The position numbers were made by a program, and so were the translations under genes. From positions 1-35,438 of the forward strand of contig NZ_JABSPU010000023.1 in NCBI RefSeq assembly GCF_013214815.1: a stretch of DNA of 35,438 nt, given 5' to 3'. The DNA is from Gilvibacter sp. GTDB lineage: Bacteria > Bacteroidota > Bacteroidia > Flavobacteriales > Flavobacteriaceae. Below the pieces are notes generated by a model. That model saw only the letters and a list, made by a program, of their open reading frames with translations, did no database searches and had not been told where the DNA came from. Of the stretch, positions 15,020 to 23,864 are shown in pieces (position 1 is the first letter of the stretch; each line of letters opens with the position of its first letter).

Positions 15020-15081
15020 GGTCGAGTAATCTTTATGGAAAACACAGCGCAAAATAAAGTCGCAATGAAAACTCATTTTGC

Positions 15082-15115
15082 TTGTTTTATTTCTAGTAAA
15101 ATTTCATTAATTTTG
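15082..15115 (+). promoter_or_regulatory. Second promoter, ahead of tRNA-Gly
   Basis: TTG (15082-15084), 23 bp, TAATTTTG (15108-15115), an exact -7 match. It would start transcripts near 15122, downstream of the repeat block, for tRNA-Gly, tRNA-Thr and tuf. Confidence 0.55.
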
Positions 15116-15168
15116 CAGCACTAAAATTTCGACGTACTGAAAACCAATCTTGCACAGCAAGAAAAAAC

Positions 15169-15241
15169 GCGGGAGTAGCTCAGTTGGTAGAGCGTCAGCC
15201 TTCCAAGCTGAATGTCGCCGGTTCGAACCCGGTCTCCCGCT
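15169..15241 (+). tRNA. tRNA-Gly (anticodon TCC)
   Basis: 73-base cloverleaf: acceptor GCGGGAG/CTCCCGC, anticodon loop CTTCCAA giving TCC, T-arm CCGGTTCGAACCCGG, discriminator T, CCA not encoded. Matches glyT of the E. coli tufB operon. Confidence 0.96.
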
Positions 15242-15255
15242 CAAAAGTCAAGCCG

Positions 15256-15287
15256 AAATCGCATCTTCATTAGAGGGTGCGATTTTT
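15256..15287 (+). terminator. Terminator-like hairpin between tRNA-Gly and tRNA-Thr
   Basis: AAATCGCA (15256-15263) pairs with TGCGATTT (15278-15285) and is followed by TT. It could trim or partly end transcripts after tRNA-Gly. The 66 bp after it hold a GC-rich inverted segment (GCGGG...CCCGC at about 15327-15349) but no gene. Confidence 0.5.
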
Positions 15288-15353
15288 GCTGTACTTATCG
15301 GTCAGTAAAATGATGGATAAGGCAGGCGGGGCTAGACGGCCCAACCCGCATAA

Positions 15354-15425
15354 GCCGATGTAGCTCAGGGGTAGAGCGTTTCCTTGGTAAGGAAGAGGTC
15401 ACGGGTTCAATTCCCGTCATTGGCT
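15354..15425 (+). tRNA. tRNA-Thr (anticodon GGT)
   Basis: 72-base cloverleaf: acceptor GCCGATG/CATTGGC with one G-T pair, anticodon loop TTGGTAA giving GGT, T-arm CGGGTTCAATTCCCG, CCA not encoded. Matches thrT, the last tRNA before tufB in E. coli. Confidence 0.96.
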
Positions 15426-15551
15426 CTAAGTAGTTTGAAAGAACTGCTTCTTTGGATTAGTCAACAGGATACGCTAAGTATCGGAAGGTCTTAATTCAAC
15501 AGTAAACAAGAATTTGAACACTAATATAATTAAGATTAAAAATTAATAAAC

Positions 15552-16739
15552 ATGGCAAAGGAAACTTTTGATCGTTCCAAACCGCACTTGAACATCGGTA
15601 CTATTGGACACGTTGATCACGGGAAAACTACCCTTACTGCCGCTATTACAACTGTACTAGCCAACGCAGGATTGTCTGAGTTGCGTTCTTTCGACTCTAT
15701 CGATAACGCTCCAGAAGAAAAAGAAAGAGGTATTACTATTAATACCTCTCACGTAGAGTATCAGACGGCTAACCGTCACTACGCACACGTTGACTGTCCA
15801 GGTCACGCCGACTACGTTAAGAACATGGTAACTGGTGCTGCACAAATGGACGGTGCTATCCTTGTAGTAGCTGCTACAGATGGTCCAATGCCACAAACAC
15901 GTGAGCACATCCTTCTAGGACGTCAGGTAGGTATTCCACGTATCGTTGTATTCATGAACAAAGTGGATATGGTAGACGATGAGGAACTACTTGAACTAGT
16001 AGAGATGGAAATCCGTGACCTATTGAGCTTCTACGAGTATGACGGAGACAATGGTCCTGTTATCGCTGGATCTGCTCTTGGTGCACTTAACGGTGAGCAA
16101 AAGTGGGTTGACACTGTAATGGAGCTTATGGAAGCTGTAGACAACTGGATTGAGCTACCTAAGCGTGATGTAGATAAAGATTTCTTGATGCCAATCGAGG
16201 ATGTATTCTCTATTACTGGTCGTGGTACTGTTGCTACGGGTCGTATCGAGACTGGAGTTGCCAACACTGGTGACGCTGTAGACATCATCGGAATGGGAGC
16301 TGAGAAATTGACTTCTACTATTACTGGTGTTGAGATGTTCCGTAAGATCCTAGATCGCGGTGAAGCTGGTGATAATGTTGGTATCCTTCTACGTGGTATT
16401 GAAAAGACTGAGATCAAAAGAGGTATGGTAATCTGTAAGCCAGGTTCTGTAACTCCTCACGCTAAATTCAAAGCCGAGGTTTATATCCTTAAGAAAGAAG
16501 AAGGTGGACGTCACACTCCATTCCACAACAACTACCGTCCTCAGTTCTACGTACGTACAACTGACGTAACTGGAAACATTGTACTTCCTGATGGTGTTGA
16601 GATGGTAATGCCTGGTGATAACCTTACCATTACTGTTGACTTGATTCAACCTATCGCACTTAACGTTGGATTGCGTTTCGCTATTCGTGAAGGTGGTAGA
16701 ACTGTTGGAGCTGGTCAGGTTACTGAAATCATCGACTAA
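15552..16739 (+). CDS. tuf: Elongation factor Tu
   Basis: 395 residues, full length. GTPase that brings aminoacyl-tRNA to the ribosome. G1 [10 protein letters not shown]3 DCPGHADY, G4 NKVD and G5 GSALGAL motifs are intact, as are domain 2 ([18 protein letters not shown]) and domain 3 ([19 protein letters not shown]). The 126 bp between tRNA-Thr and the ATG at 15552 carry a small hairpin (AAGTAGTT/AACTGCTT, about 15427-15448) and no Shine-Dalgarno sequence. Codons are strongly biased as for a highly expressed gene. Follows the four tRNAs as in the tufB operon and precedes tRNA-Trp and secE. Confidence 0.99.
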   Translation: MAKETFDRSKPHLNIGTIGHVDHGKTTLTAAITTVLANAGLSELRSFDSIDNAPEEKERGITINTSHVEYQTANRHYAHVDCPGHADYVKNMVTGAAQMDGAILVVAATDGPMPQTREHILLGRQVGIPRIVVFMNKVDMVDDEELLELVEMEIRDLLSFYEYDGDNGPVIAGSALGALNGEQKWVDTVMELMEAVDNWIELPKRDVDKDFLMPIEDVFSITGRGTVATGRIETGVANTGDAVDIIGMGAEKLTSTITGVEMFRKILDRGEAGDNVGILLRGIEKTEIKRGMVICKPGSVTPHAKFKAEVYILKKEEGGRHTPFHNNYRPQFYVRTTDVTGNIVLPDGVEMVMPGDNLTITVDLIQPIALNVGLRFAIREGGRTVGAGQVTEIID

Positions 16740-16762
16740 GTACACAGTAGATAAACATAAAT

Positions 16763-16803
16763 AAGTCAAAGGTGTCCCGTTTTCGCGGTGCACCTTGACT
16801 TTT
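16763..16803 (+). terminator. Hairpin after tuf
   Basis: AAGTCAAAGGTG (16763-16774) pairs with CACCTTGACTT (16791-16801) with one bulge and ends in TTTT. It lies between tuf and tRNA-Trp and may act as a terminator or partial attenuator, or as an RNA processing site ahead of the tRNA. Confidence 0.6.
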
Positions 16804-16807
16804 ATCT

Positions 16808-16880
16808 ACGGGTTTAGCTCAGTTGGTAGAGCACTGGTCTCCAAAACCAGGTGTCGGGAGTTCGAGTCTCTCAACCCGTG
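16808..16880 (+). tRNA. tRNA-Trp (anticodon CCA)
   Basis: 73-base cloverleaf: acceptor ACGGGTT/AACCCGT, anticodon loop CTCCAAA giving CCA, T-arm GAGTTCGAGTCTC, discriminator G as expected for tRNA-Trp. Ends 15 bp before secE; tRNA-Trp next to secE is a widespread arrangement. Confidence 0.96.
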
Positions 16881-16895
16881 CAAAACACAAGAACA

Positions 16896-17084
16896 ATGAT
16901 AGAATATATTAAAGAGTCGTATAACGAGCTAAGAAATCACGTGACTTGGACACCTTTATCTGAGGCTCAACGACTTACTGTTATTGTTGCAGTTTTTTCT
17001 GTTGTATTGGCATTGGCCACTTGGGGAGTAGACACAGTCTTCTCTGGAGTGATCGAGCAGTACTTTAAACTAATCAAGGGATAA
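16896..17084 (+). CDS. secE: Preprotein translocase subunit SecE
   Basis: 62 residues from ATG 16896. A longer frame from 16851 would start inside tRNA-Trp and is rejected. Short single-helix form: an amphipathic segment (YIKESYNELRNHVTWTPLSEAQRLT) followed by one membrane helix (VIVAVFSVVLALATWGVD). Clamps the SecY channel in the inner membrane. Neighbours tRNA-Trp and nusG support the call. Confidence 0.95.
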   Translation: MIEYIKESYNELRNHVTWTPLSEAQRLTVIVAVFSVVLALATWGVDTVFSGVIEQYFKLIKG

Positions 17085-17094
17085 ACGCTGCAGA

Positions 17095-17649
17095 ATGACG
17101 GAGACAAAAAATACTAAGAAGTGGTATGTTGTTCGTTCGGTTAGCGGACAAGAGAACAAGATCAAGAACTACATCGAAAGTGAAGTGGTGCGCTTGAATC
17201 TGCAAGATTATATCGAGCAAGTTCTGGTTCCAACCGAAAAGGTTATTCAGATCCGCAACGGAAAAAAGATAAGTAAAGAACGTGTGTACTTTCCAGGATA
17301 TATCATTATCAATGCGAATATCACCGGAGAGATTCCACACATCATAAAATCCATCAACGGTGTGATAGGTTTCTTAGGAGAGACCAAAGGGGGAGACCCT
17401 GTGCCGTTAAGACAGTCTGAAGTGAACAGAATGTTAGGTAAGGTAGACGAATTGGCTATCGAAGATGAGAACCTAAACATTCCTTATGTAGTAGGAGAGA
17501 CTGTAAAAGTGATCGATGGTCCTTTCAACGGATTCAACGGAACCGTAGAGAAGATCAACGAAGAAAAACGCAAGCTAGAAGTTATGGTGAAGATCTTCGG
17601 TCGTAAGACTCCACTGGAGCTCAGCTATATGCAAGTAGAAAAAATTTAG
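17095..17649 (+). CDS. nusG: Transcription termination/antitermination protein NusG
   Basis: 184 residues. N-terminal NGN domain opens KKWYVVRSVSGQENKIKNYIE and contains VYFPGYIIIN; the C-terminal KOW domain is VKVIDGPFNGFNGTVEKINEEKRKLEV. Binds RNA polymerase and links it to the ribosome through uS10. Starts 10 bp after secE. No insertion domain, so it is the housekeeping NusG rather than a LoaP or UpxY paralogue. Confidence 0.97.
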   Translation: MTETKNTKKWYVVRSVSGQENKIKNYIESEVVRLNLQDYIEQVLVPTEKVIQIRNGKKISKERVYFPGYIIINANITGEIPHIIKSINGVIGFLGETKGGDPVPLRQSEVNRMLGKVDELAIEDENLNIPYVVGETVKVIDGPFNGFNGTVEKINEEKRKLEVMVKIFGRKTPLELSYMQVEKI

Positions 17650-17675
17650 TAAAAAACTGTTACGCGAATAAAGTG

Positions 17676-17707
17676 ATTCTTCCGGAGCTTCCAACTGTGA
17701 AGAATCG
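17676..17707 (+). promoter_or_regulatory. Hairpin in the rplK leader
   Basis: GATTCTTC (17676-17683) and GAAGAATC (17700-17707) form a perfect eight-pair stem with a 16-base loop, in the 74 bp between nusG and rplK. A ribosomal-protein binding site (L1 or L11) for autoregulation is possible; no T tract, so it is not a terminator. Confidence 0.4.
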
Positions 17708-17723
17708 ACCTAAAATGTAAACA

Positions 17724-18161
17724 ATGGCAAAAGAAGTAGATAAAGTCGTAAAGTTACAGGTTCGAGGTGGAGCGGCTAACCCGTCACCGCCAGTAGGACC
17801 CGCTTTAGGTGCCGCAGGTGTTAACATCATGGAGTTCTGCAAGCAATTCAATGGTAGAACTCAAGATAAGCAAGGTAAAGTATTGCCTGTTGTGATTACG
17901 GTTTATAAGGACAAATCTTTTGAGTTTGTAATTAAGACCCCTCCAGCAGCTGTACAGATCCTTGAGGCAGCCAAAGTCAAAAAAGGCTCTGGTGAACCAC
18001 ACGTGCGTAAAGTAGCCACAATTTCCTGGGATCAGGTGAAAACTATTGCAGAAGATAAAATGCCGGATTTGAACGCATTTACAATCGAGTCTGCCATGAA
18101 AATGGTAGCTGGTACTGCACGATCTATGGGAGTTAAAATCAAAGGGACAGCCCCTTTTTAA
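17724..18161 (+). CDS. rplK: 50S ribosomal protein uL11
   Basis: 145 residues, standard length. [39 protein letters not shown] is the conserved N-terminal region; the C-terminal rRNA-binding domain ends in [10 protein letters not shown]. Part of the GTPase-associated centre with bL12 and uL10, encoded downstream. No Shine-Dalgarno sequence. Confidence 0.98.
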   Translation: MAKEVDKVVKLQVRGGAANPSPPVGPALGAAGVNIMEFCKQFNGRTQDKQGKVLPVVITVYKDKSFEFVIKTPPAAVQILEAAKVKKGSGEPHVRKVATISWDQVKTIAEDKMPDLNAFTIESAMKMVAGTARSMGVKIKGTAPF

Positions 18162-18181
18162 TGATTTAAAGAAAACAGATC

Positions 18182-18877
18182 ATGGCAAAATTGACCAAAA
18201 AGCAAAAGGAAGCTCGCGCGAAGGTAGACGTAAATAAGGACTACAGCTTGACCGAAGCTTCTGCTTTAATAAAAGAGATCACCAACGTGAACTTTGACGC
18301 CTCTGTAGATCTTGCAGTTCGTTTGAATGTTGACCCTCGCAAAGCTAACCAAATGGTTCGCGGGGTTGTAACACTTCCACACGGAACTGGTAAAGATGTA
18401 AAAGTATTGGCCTTGGTTACTCCAGATAAGGAGGCCGAAGCTACTGCTGCAGGAGCTGATTTCGTTGGTTTAGACGAATACCTCGATAAGATTAAAGGAG
18501 GATGGACAGATGTTGACGTAATTGTTACCATGCCAAGCGTAATGGGTAAGTTAGGACCACTAGGACGTATTCTAGGACCTCGTGGACTTATGCCAAACCC
18601 TAAGACTGGTACAGTAACAATGGACGTTGCTAAAGCGGTGCAAGATGTGAAAGGTGGTAAGATCGACTTTAAAGTAGATAAGACCGGTATCGTTCACGCT
18701 GCGATCGGAAAATCGTCATTTGACGCAGAAAAAATCGCTGGAAATGCCCGCGAATTAATAACCACATTAGTAAAGTTAAAGCCTCAAGCGGCCAAAGGTG
18801 TATACATCAAGAGCATTTACATGTCCAGTACTATGAGTCCTGGAGTGAGTGTAGACACCAAGCGATTTGCTGAGTAG
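18182..18877 (+). CDS. rplA: 50S ribosomal protein uL1
   Basis: 231 residues. Conserved segments [46 protein letters not shown] and [17 protein letters not shown] identify uL1 of the L1 stalk, which also represses its own operon in many bacteria. Starts 20 bp after rplK. Confidence 0.98.
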   Translation: MAKLTKKQKEARAKVDVNKDYSLTEASALIKEITNVNFDASVDLAVRLNVDPRKANQMVRGVVTLPHGTGKDVKVLALVTPDKEAEATAAGADFVGLDEYLDKIKGGWTDVDVIVTMPSVMGKLGPLGRILGPRGLMPNPKTGTVTMDVAKAVQDVKGGKIDFKVDKTGIVHAAIGKSSFDAEKIAGNARELITTLVKLKPQAAKGVYIKSIYMSSTMSPGVSVDTKRFAE

Positions 18878-18892
18878 TAAAACCCATAGACA

Positions 18893-19414
18893 ATGACAAG
18901 AGAAGAAAAATCACAAGTTATTCAGGATTTGACTGCACAGCTAGCTGAGAACTCTGTAGTATATCTAGCGGATATTTCAGGCTTGGACGCAGGAACTACA
19001 ACCAACTTGAGACGCGCTTGTTTTAAAGCGGGAGTTAAGTTGTCTGTAGTAAAGAACACTTTGCTTGAGAAAGCAATGGAGAGCAGTGACAAGGACTTCG
19101 GAGAATTATCTGGTGTGCTTAAAGGCAACACCTCATTGATGTTCTCTGAGACTGGAAACGCTCCAGCTAAAGTGATCAAGGAGTTCCGTAAAAAAGCGGA
19201 CCGTCCAATCCTTAAAGGTGCTTTCATCGAAGAAGCAGTTTTCATTGGCGACGACCAATTGGATGCTCTCGTTGAGATCAAATCGAAAGAGGAGCTTATT
19301 GGCGATATCATCGGATTGTTGCAATCGCCTGCTAAGAACGTTATCTCTGCTCTTAAATCGAGCGGTGGAACGATTGCAGGAATTGTTAAGACACTTTCTG
19401 AGCGCGAAGGATAA
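18893..19414 (+). CDS. rplJ: 50S ribosomal protein uL10
   Basis: 173 residues. N-terminal rRNA-binding domain (TREEKSQVIQDLTAQLAEN, VVKNTLLEKAM) and a C-terminal helix that carries the bL12 dimers. Starts only 15 bp after rplA, leaving no space for the long L10-type leader known in proteobacteria. Confidence 0.97.
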   Translation: MTREEKSQVIQDLTAQLAENSVVYLADISGLDAGTTTNLRRACFKAGVKLSVVKNTLLEKAMESSDKDFGELSGVLKGNTSLMFSETGNAPAKVIKEFRKKADRPILKGAFIEEAVFIGDDQLDALVEIKSKEELIGDIIGLLQSPAKNVISALKSSGGTIAGIVKTLSEREG

Positions 19415-19468
19415 GCACAACAAGAAAAATCAAACACTTAGAATACAATTTTATTAAAACGATAGAAA

Positions 19469-19846
19469 ATGGCAGATTTAAAAGAATTCGCAGAACAATT
19501 AGTTAACCTTACTGTAAAAGAGGTAAACGAGTTAGCTGACATCCTTAAAGAAGAGTACGGTATCGAGCCTGCTGCTGCAGCTGTAGCTGTTGCTGCTGGT
19601 GGTGGTGCTGCTGGTGGAGACGCCGCTGAAGAGAAGTCAGAATTCGACGTAATCCTTAAAGCCGCTGGAGGTTCTAAACTAGCTGTAGTAAAACTAGTTA
19701 AAGAATTGACAGGTGCTGGTCTTAAAGACGCTAAGGAACTAGTTGATAACGCTCCTTCACCAATCAAAGAAGGTGTAGCTAAAGACGAAGCTGAAGCACT
19801 AAAAGCTCAGTTAGAAGAAGCTGGCGCTGAGGTTGAGCTTAAGTAA
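19469..19846 (+). CDS. rplL: 50S ribosomal protein bL12
   Basis: 125 residues. N-terminal dimerisation helices ([26 protein letters not shown]), an Ala/Gly-rich hinge (about residues 36-55, Ala/Val/Gly) and the C-terminal factor-binding domain ([36 protein letters not shown]). Highly biased codons. Followed by a strong hairpin before rpoB. Confidence 0.98.
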   Translation: MADLKEFAEQLVNLTVKEVNELADILKEEYGIEPAAAAVAVAAGGGAAGGDAAEEKSEFDVILKAAGGSKLAVVKLVKELTGAGLKDAKELVDNAPSPIKEGVAKDEAEALKAQLEEAGAEVELK

Positions 19847-19871
19847 GCTCCCGGCAGTTAGCCAACCCTAA

Positions 19872-19908
19872 GGTTTAGGCCTTCCCGAATGCGGGATGGG
19901 CCTAAACC
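19872..19908 (+). terminator. Strong hairpin between rplL and rpoB (attenuator candidate)
   Basis: GGTTTAGGCC (19872-19881) pairs with GGCCTAAACC (19899-19908), with CCCG/CGGG nested inside. The tail ATTTTG is T-poor, so read-through into rpoB is expected. A second small hairpin, AAAGGTTT/AAACCTTT, follows at 19922-19944. AACCTTTG at 19938-19945 is one base from a -7 box and has a TTG 23 bp upstream (19912-19914), so a rpoB promoter is possible here. Confidence 0.65.
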
Positions 19909-19983
19909 ATTTTGCGTATATAAAGGTTTGATTTTAAAACCTTTGCGCACCCTAGTTTTTTGTTAATTAAATTCCGTTCGTAG

Positions 19984-22900
19984 ATGTCCGCAACGAAAAC
20001 TGAAAGATTGAATTTCTCTTCTGTGCAAAACAAGCCGGATTATCCAGACTTCCTGGACATTCAGGTAAAATCCTTCCAAGATTTTTTCCAGTTAGAGACC
20101 AAATCAGAAGAACGAGGAGACGAAGGTTTGTACAACACCTTCATGGAAAACTTTCCAATTACAGATACCCGCAATCAATTTGTACTGGAATTTTTAGATT
20201 ACTTCGTTGATCCGCCACGCTACTCGATTTTAGAGTGTATTGAGCGCGGATTGACCTACAGCGTTCCGTTAAAGGCCCGCTTAAAATTATACTGTACCGA
20301 TCCAGAGCACGAAGATTTTGAAACTATCGTGCAGGACGTATACTTGGGAACTATCCCGTATATGACACCGTCTGGAACTTTTTGTATCAACGGTGCTGAA
20401 CGTGTAGTTGTATCTCAGCTTCACCGTTCACCAGGGGTGTTCTTTGGACAGTCCTTCCACGCTAATGGTACCAAATTGTACTCGGCACGTGTGATCCCAT
20501 TCAAAGGATCATGGATTGAATTTGCGACCGATATCAACAGTGTAATGTACGCTTATATCGATCGTAAAAAGAAATTACCAGTAACTACACTTTTCCGCGC
20601 CATCGGTTTTGAGCGCGATAAAGATATCTTAGAGATCTTTGACCTTGCAGAAGAGGTGAAGGCCACAAAAACTGGACTTAAGAAATACATGGATCGCAAG
20701 TTGGCGGCTCGTGTACTTAAGACCTGGCACGAAGATTTCGTAGATGAAGATACTGGAGAGGTTGTATCTATCGAAAGAAACGAGATCGTTTTGGATCGTG
20801 ATACCATCCTTGAAAAAGAACATATTGACGTAATTCTTGAGTCCGGAAGTAAGACCATCTTACTTCACAAAGAAGATAATCAGCAGGCGGACTACGCGAT
20901 TATCCACAACACTTTACAAAAGGACCCTACCAACTCTGAAAAAGAAGCGGTAGAGCACATTTATCGTCAATTGCGTAACGCTGAACCGCCCGATGAAGAA
21001 ACCGCTCGCGGAATCATCAACAAGTTGTTCTTCTCAGATCAACGATACAATTTGGGTGAGGTAGGACGTTACCGAATGAACAAAAAACTCGGTTTGGATA
21101 TCGATATGGACAAGCAGGTGCTTACCAAAGAAGATATCATTACCATCATCAAGTATTTGATTGAATTGATCAACTCTAAAGCGGAGATTGATGATATCGA
21201 TCACTTGTCTAACCGTCGTGTACGTACCGTAGGAGAGCAACTTTCTTCACAGTTTGGAGTAGGTTTAGCGCGTATGGCTCGTACCATTCGTGAGCGTATG
21301 AACGTTCGTGACAACGAGGTATTTACTCCGATCGACTTGATCAATGCGAAGACTTTATCTTCTGTGATCAACTCCTTCTTTGGAACTAACCAATTGTCTC
21401 AGTTCATGGACCAGACCAACCCACTTGCAGAGATCACGCACAAGCGTCGTCTTTCTGCACTAGGACCTGGAGGTCTATCCCGTGAGCGCGCCGGTTTTGA
21501 GGTTCGAGACGTACACTACACCCACTACGGGCGTCTGTGTCCTATTGAAACTCCTGAAGGTCCAAACATTGGACTGATCTCTTCTCTTTCTGTGTATGCC
21601 AAGGTGAATAACCTCGGATTCATTGAAACTCCTTACCGCAAGGTGGAGAACGGTAAAGTTGACTTGAAGTCAGAGCCGATCTACCTATCTGCAGAAGAGG
21701 AAGAAGAGAAACTAATTGCTCAGGCAAACATTCCGCTTAAGAAAGACGGAACTATTGAAAACGATCGTGTCATTGCTCGTATGGAAGGTGACTTCCCAGT
21801 AGTAGACCCTAAGGAGGTACACTACACGGATGTAGCGCCAAACCAGATCTCGTCGATCTCGGCTTCGCTTATTCCTTTCTTGGAGCACGATGATGCGAAC
21901 CGTGCCTTGATGGGATCAAACATGATGCGTCAGGCGGTACCGCTTCTTATTGCAGATTCTCCAATTGTGGGAACTGGATTGGAGCGTCAAGTAGCGTCCG
22001 ATTCACGAGTATTGATCAACGCAGAAGGTGACGGAGTAGTTGAATACGTGGACTCTCGTGAGATCACTATCAAATACGATCGTAACGATACCGAGCGTTT
22101 GGTAAGTTTTGATGGAGATTCTAAAACCTATCAGTTGATCAAATTCCGCAAGACCAACCAGAGTACTTCGATCAACTTGAAGCCTATCGTTCGCAAAGGT
22201 GACCGTGTGGCAAAAGGACAGGTACTGTGTCAAGGTTATGCAACGGAAGACGGAGAATTGGCACTAGGACGTAACATGAAAGTGGCTTTTATGCCATGGA
22301 AGGGTTACAACTTTGAGGATGCGATTGTGATCTCAGAAAAAGTGGTTCGTGAAGATATCTTTACGTCTATTCACATTGATGAGTACTCGCTAGAAGTTCG
22401 CGATACCAAATTAGGTAACGAAGAATTGACTAGTGATATCCCTAACGTATCCGAAGAGGCTACTAAAGACTTGGACGAGCACGGTATGATCCGCGTTGGT
22501 GCCGAGGTGAAGCCTGGTGATATCCTAATCGGAAAGATCACTCCAAAAGGAGAGAGCGATCCGACTCCGGAAGAAAAACTACTTCGCGCCATCTTTGGTG
22601 ACAAAGCAGGTGATGTAAAAGATGCTTCTTTGAAAGCTTCTCCATCACTAAGCGGGGTAGTAATTGACAAAAAACTATTTGCACGCGCTATTAAAGACAA
22701 GCGCAAACGTGCTAAAGATAAAGAAGACATCAACGAGCTTGAATTGAAGTACGAGACTAAGTTCTCTGCTTTGAAGGACGTGCTCGTTGAGAAGCTCTTT
22801 GAGATCGTGGGTGGTAAAACTGCTCAAGGTGTAATGAATGACTTGGGTGAAGAGATCTTCCCTAAAGGAAAGAAGTACACCCTTAAGATGCTTAACGCTG

Positions 22901-23796
22901 TAGACGATTATACGCACCTTACACAAGGAACGTGGACTACAGATAAGGACACCAACAAATTGGTTGCCGAGTTGTTGCACAACTACAAGATCAAAGAGAA
23001 TGACCTACAGGGTAACCTGAGACGCGAGAAGTTTACCATCTCTGTTGGAGATGAGCTTCCTTCTGGAATCTTGAAACTGGCTAAAGTTTACATCGCTAAG
23101 AAACGTAAGCTTAAGGTAGGAGATAAGATGGCAGGACGTCACGGTAACAAAGGTATTGTTGCACGTATTGTACGTGAAGAGGATATGCCATTCCTTGAAG
23201 ACGGTACTCCTGTAGATATCGTATTGAACCCACTTGGGGTACCATCTCGTATGAACATCGGACAGATCTACGAAACGGTACTAGGATGGGCTGGTCAGAA
23301 ATTGGGTCGCAAGTTTGCTACTCCGATCTTTGACGGTGCTACTCTAGACCAGATCAACGAATTGACTGATGAGGCAGGTATTCCACGCTTCGGACACACT
23401 TATCTATACGATGGTGGAACCGGAGAGCGTTTTGATCAGCCGGCAACAGTTGGTGTGATCTACATGCTTAAGTTGGGTCACATGGTCGATGACAAGATGC
23501 ACGCCCGTTCTATTGGACCTTACTCGCTCATTACGCAGCAACCACTTGGAGGTAAGGCACAATTTGGTGGTCAGCGTTTTGGAGAAATGGAGGTTTGGGC
23601 GCTCGAAGCATACGGAGCATCCAGCACCTTGCGCGAAATTCTAACGGTTAAATCCGATGACGTAATTGGACGTGCCAAGACTTATGAAGCTATCGTGAAA
23701 GGCGAAAGCATGCCAGAACCTGGTCTGCCTGAGTCATTCAACGTATTGATGCATGAATTGAAAGGTCTTGGATTGGATATCCGTTTAGAAGAGTAA
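19984..23796 (+). CDS. rpoB: DNA-directed RNA polymerase subunit beta
   Basis: 1270 residues, normal for Bacteroidota. The rifampicin pocket is [20 protein letters not shown] then [15 protein letters not shown], with Asp476, His486 and Ser491 at the usual resistance positions all in the sensitive form. [11 protein letters not shown], the GRHGNKGIV loop and the C-terminal [19 protein letters not shown] segment are intact. Starts 137 bp after rplL behind a strong hairpin that may adjust its level relative to ribosomal proteins. Confidence 0.99.
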   Translation: MSATKTERLNFSSVQNKPDYPDFLDIQVKSFQDFFQLETKSEERGDEGLYNTFMENFPITDTRNQFVLEFLDYFVDPPRYSILECIERGLTYSVPLKARLKLYCTDPEHEDFETIVQDVYLGTIPYMTPSGTFCINGAERVVVSQLHRSPGVFFGQSFHANGTKLYSARVIPFKGSWIEFATDINSVMYAYIDRKKKLPVTTLFRAIGFERDKDILEIFDLAEEVKATKTGLKKYMDRKLAARVLKTWHEDFVDEDTGEVVSIERNEIVLDRDTILEKEHIDVILESGSKTILLHKEDNQQADYAIIHNTLQKDPTNSEKEAVEHIYRQLRNAEPPDEETARGIINKLFFSDQRYNLGEVGRYRMNKKLGLDIDMDKQVLTKEDIITIIKYLIELINSKAEIDDIDHLSNRRVRTVGEQLSSQFGVGLARMARTIRERMNVRDNEVFTPIDLINAKTLSSVINSFFGTNQLSQFMDQTNPLAEITHKRRLSALGPGGLSRERAGFEVRDVHYTHYGRLCPIETPEGPNIGLISSLSVYAKVNNLGFIETPYRKVENGKVDLKSEPIYLSAEEEEEKLIAQANIPLKKDGTIENDRVIARMEGDFPVVDPKEVHYTDVAPNQISSISASLIPFLEHDDANRALMGSNMMRQAVPLLIADSPIVGTGLERQVASDSRVLINAEGDGVVEYVDSREITIKYDRNDTERLVSFDGDSKTYQLIKFRKTNQSTSINLKPIVRKGDRVAKGQVLCQGYATEDGELALGRNMKVAFMPWKGYNFEDAIVISEKVVREDIFTSIHIDEYSLEVRDTKLGNEELTSDIPNVSEEATKDLDEHGMIRVGAEVKPGDILIGKITPKGESDPTPEEKLLRAIFGDKAGDVKDASLKASPSLSGVVIDKKLFARAIKDKRKRAKDKEDINELELKYETKFSALKDVLVEKLFEIVGGKTAQGVMNDLGEEIFPKGKKYTLKMLNAVDDYTHLTQGTWTTDKDTNKLVAELLHNYKIKENDLQGNLRREKFTISVGDELPSGILKLAKVYIAKKRKLKVGDKMAGRHGNKGIVARIVREEDMPFLEDGTPVDIVLNPLGVPSRMNIGQIYETVLGWAGQKLGRKFATPIFDGATLDQINELTDEAGIPRFGHTYLYDGGTGERFDQPATVGVIYMLKLGHMVDDKMHARSIGPYSLITQQPLGGKAQFGGQRFGEMEVWALEAYGASSTLREILTVKSDDVIGRAKTYEAIVKGESMPEPGLPESFNVLMHELKGLGLDIRLEE

Positions 23797-23832
23797 TTGC
23801 CCTTTTGGGGATAAGATAAAGTGTAGCTCACT

Positions 23833-23864
23833 TTAGCATTAAATTAGCATAGCATATTAGCATT
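23833..23864 (+). repeat. TTAGCAT repeated three times in the rpoC leader
   Basis: TTAGCAT occurs at 23833, 23844 and 23857, the last running directly into the rpoC start codon at 23865. A small hairpin AAAGTG/CACTTT (23818-23834) precedes it. Function unknown; could be chance in AT-rich sequence. Confidence 0.5.

Noticed and set aside
14893-15020. CRISPR array in the tRNA spacer
   Set aside because: The 59-bp units are directly adjacent and identical with no spacers between them, and no cas gene is near.
16851-16895. Upstream extension of secE
   Set aside because: The first codons lie inside tRNA-Trp; SecE proteins begin at MIEYIKESY.
18922-19437. 171-codon minus frame opposite rplJ
   Set aside because: Low-complexity mirror of a ribosomal protein gene with biased codons.
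21409-21456. Rifampicin-resistance changes in rpoB
   Set aside because: Asp476, His486 and Ser491 are in the sensitive form.
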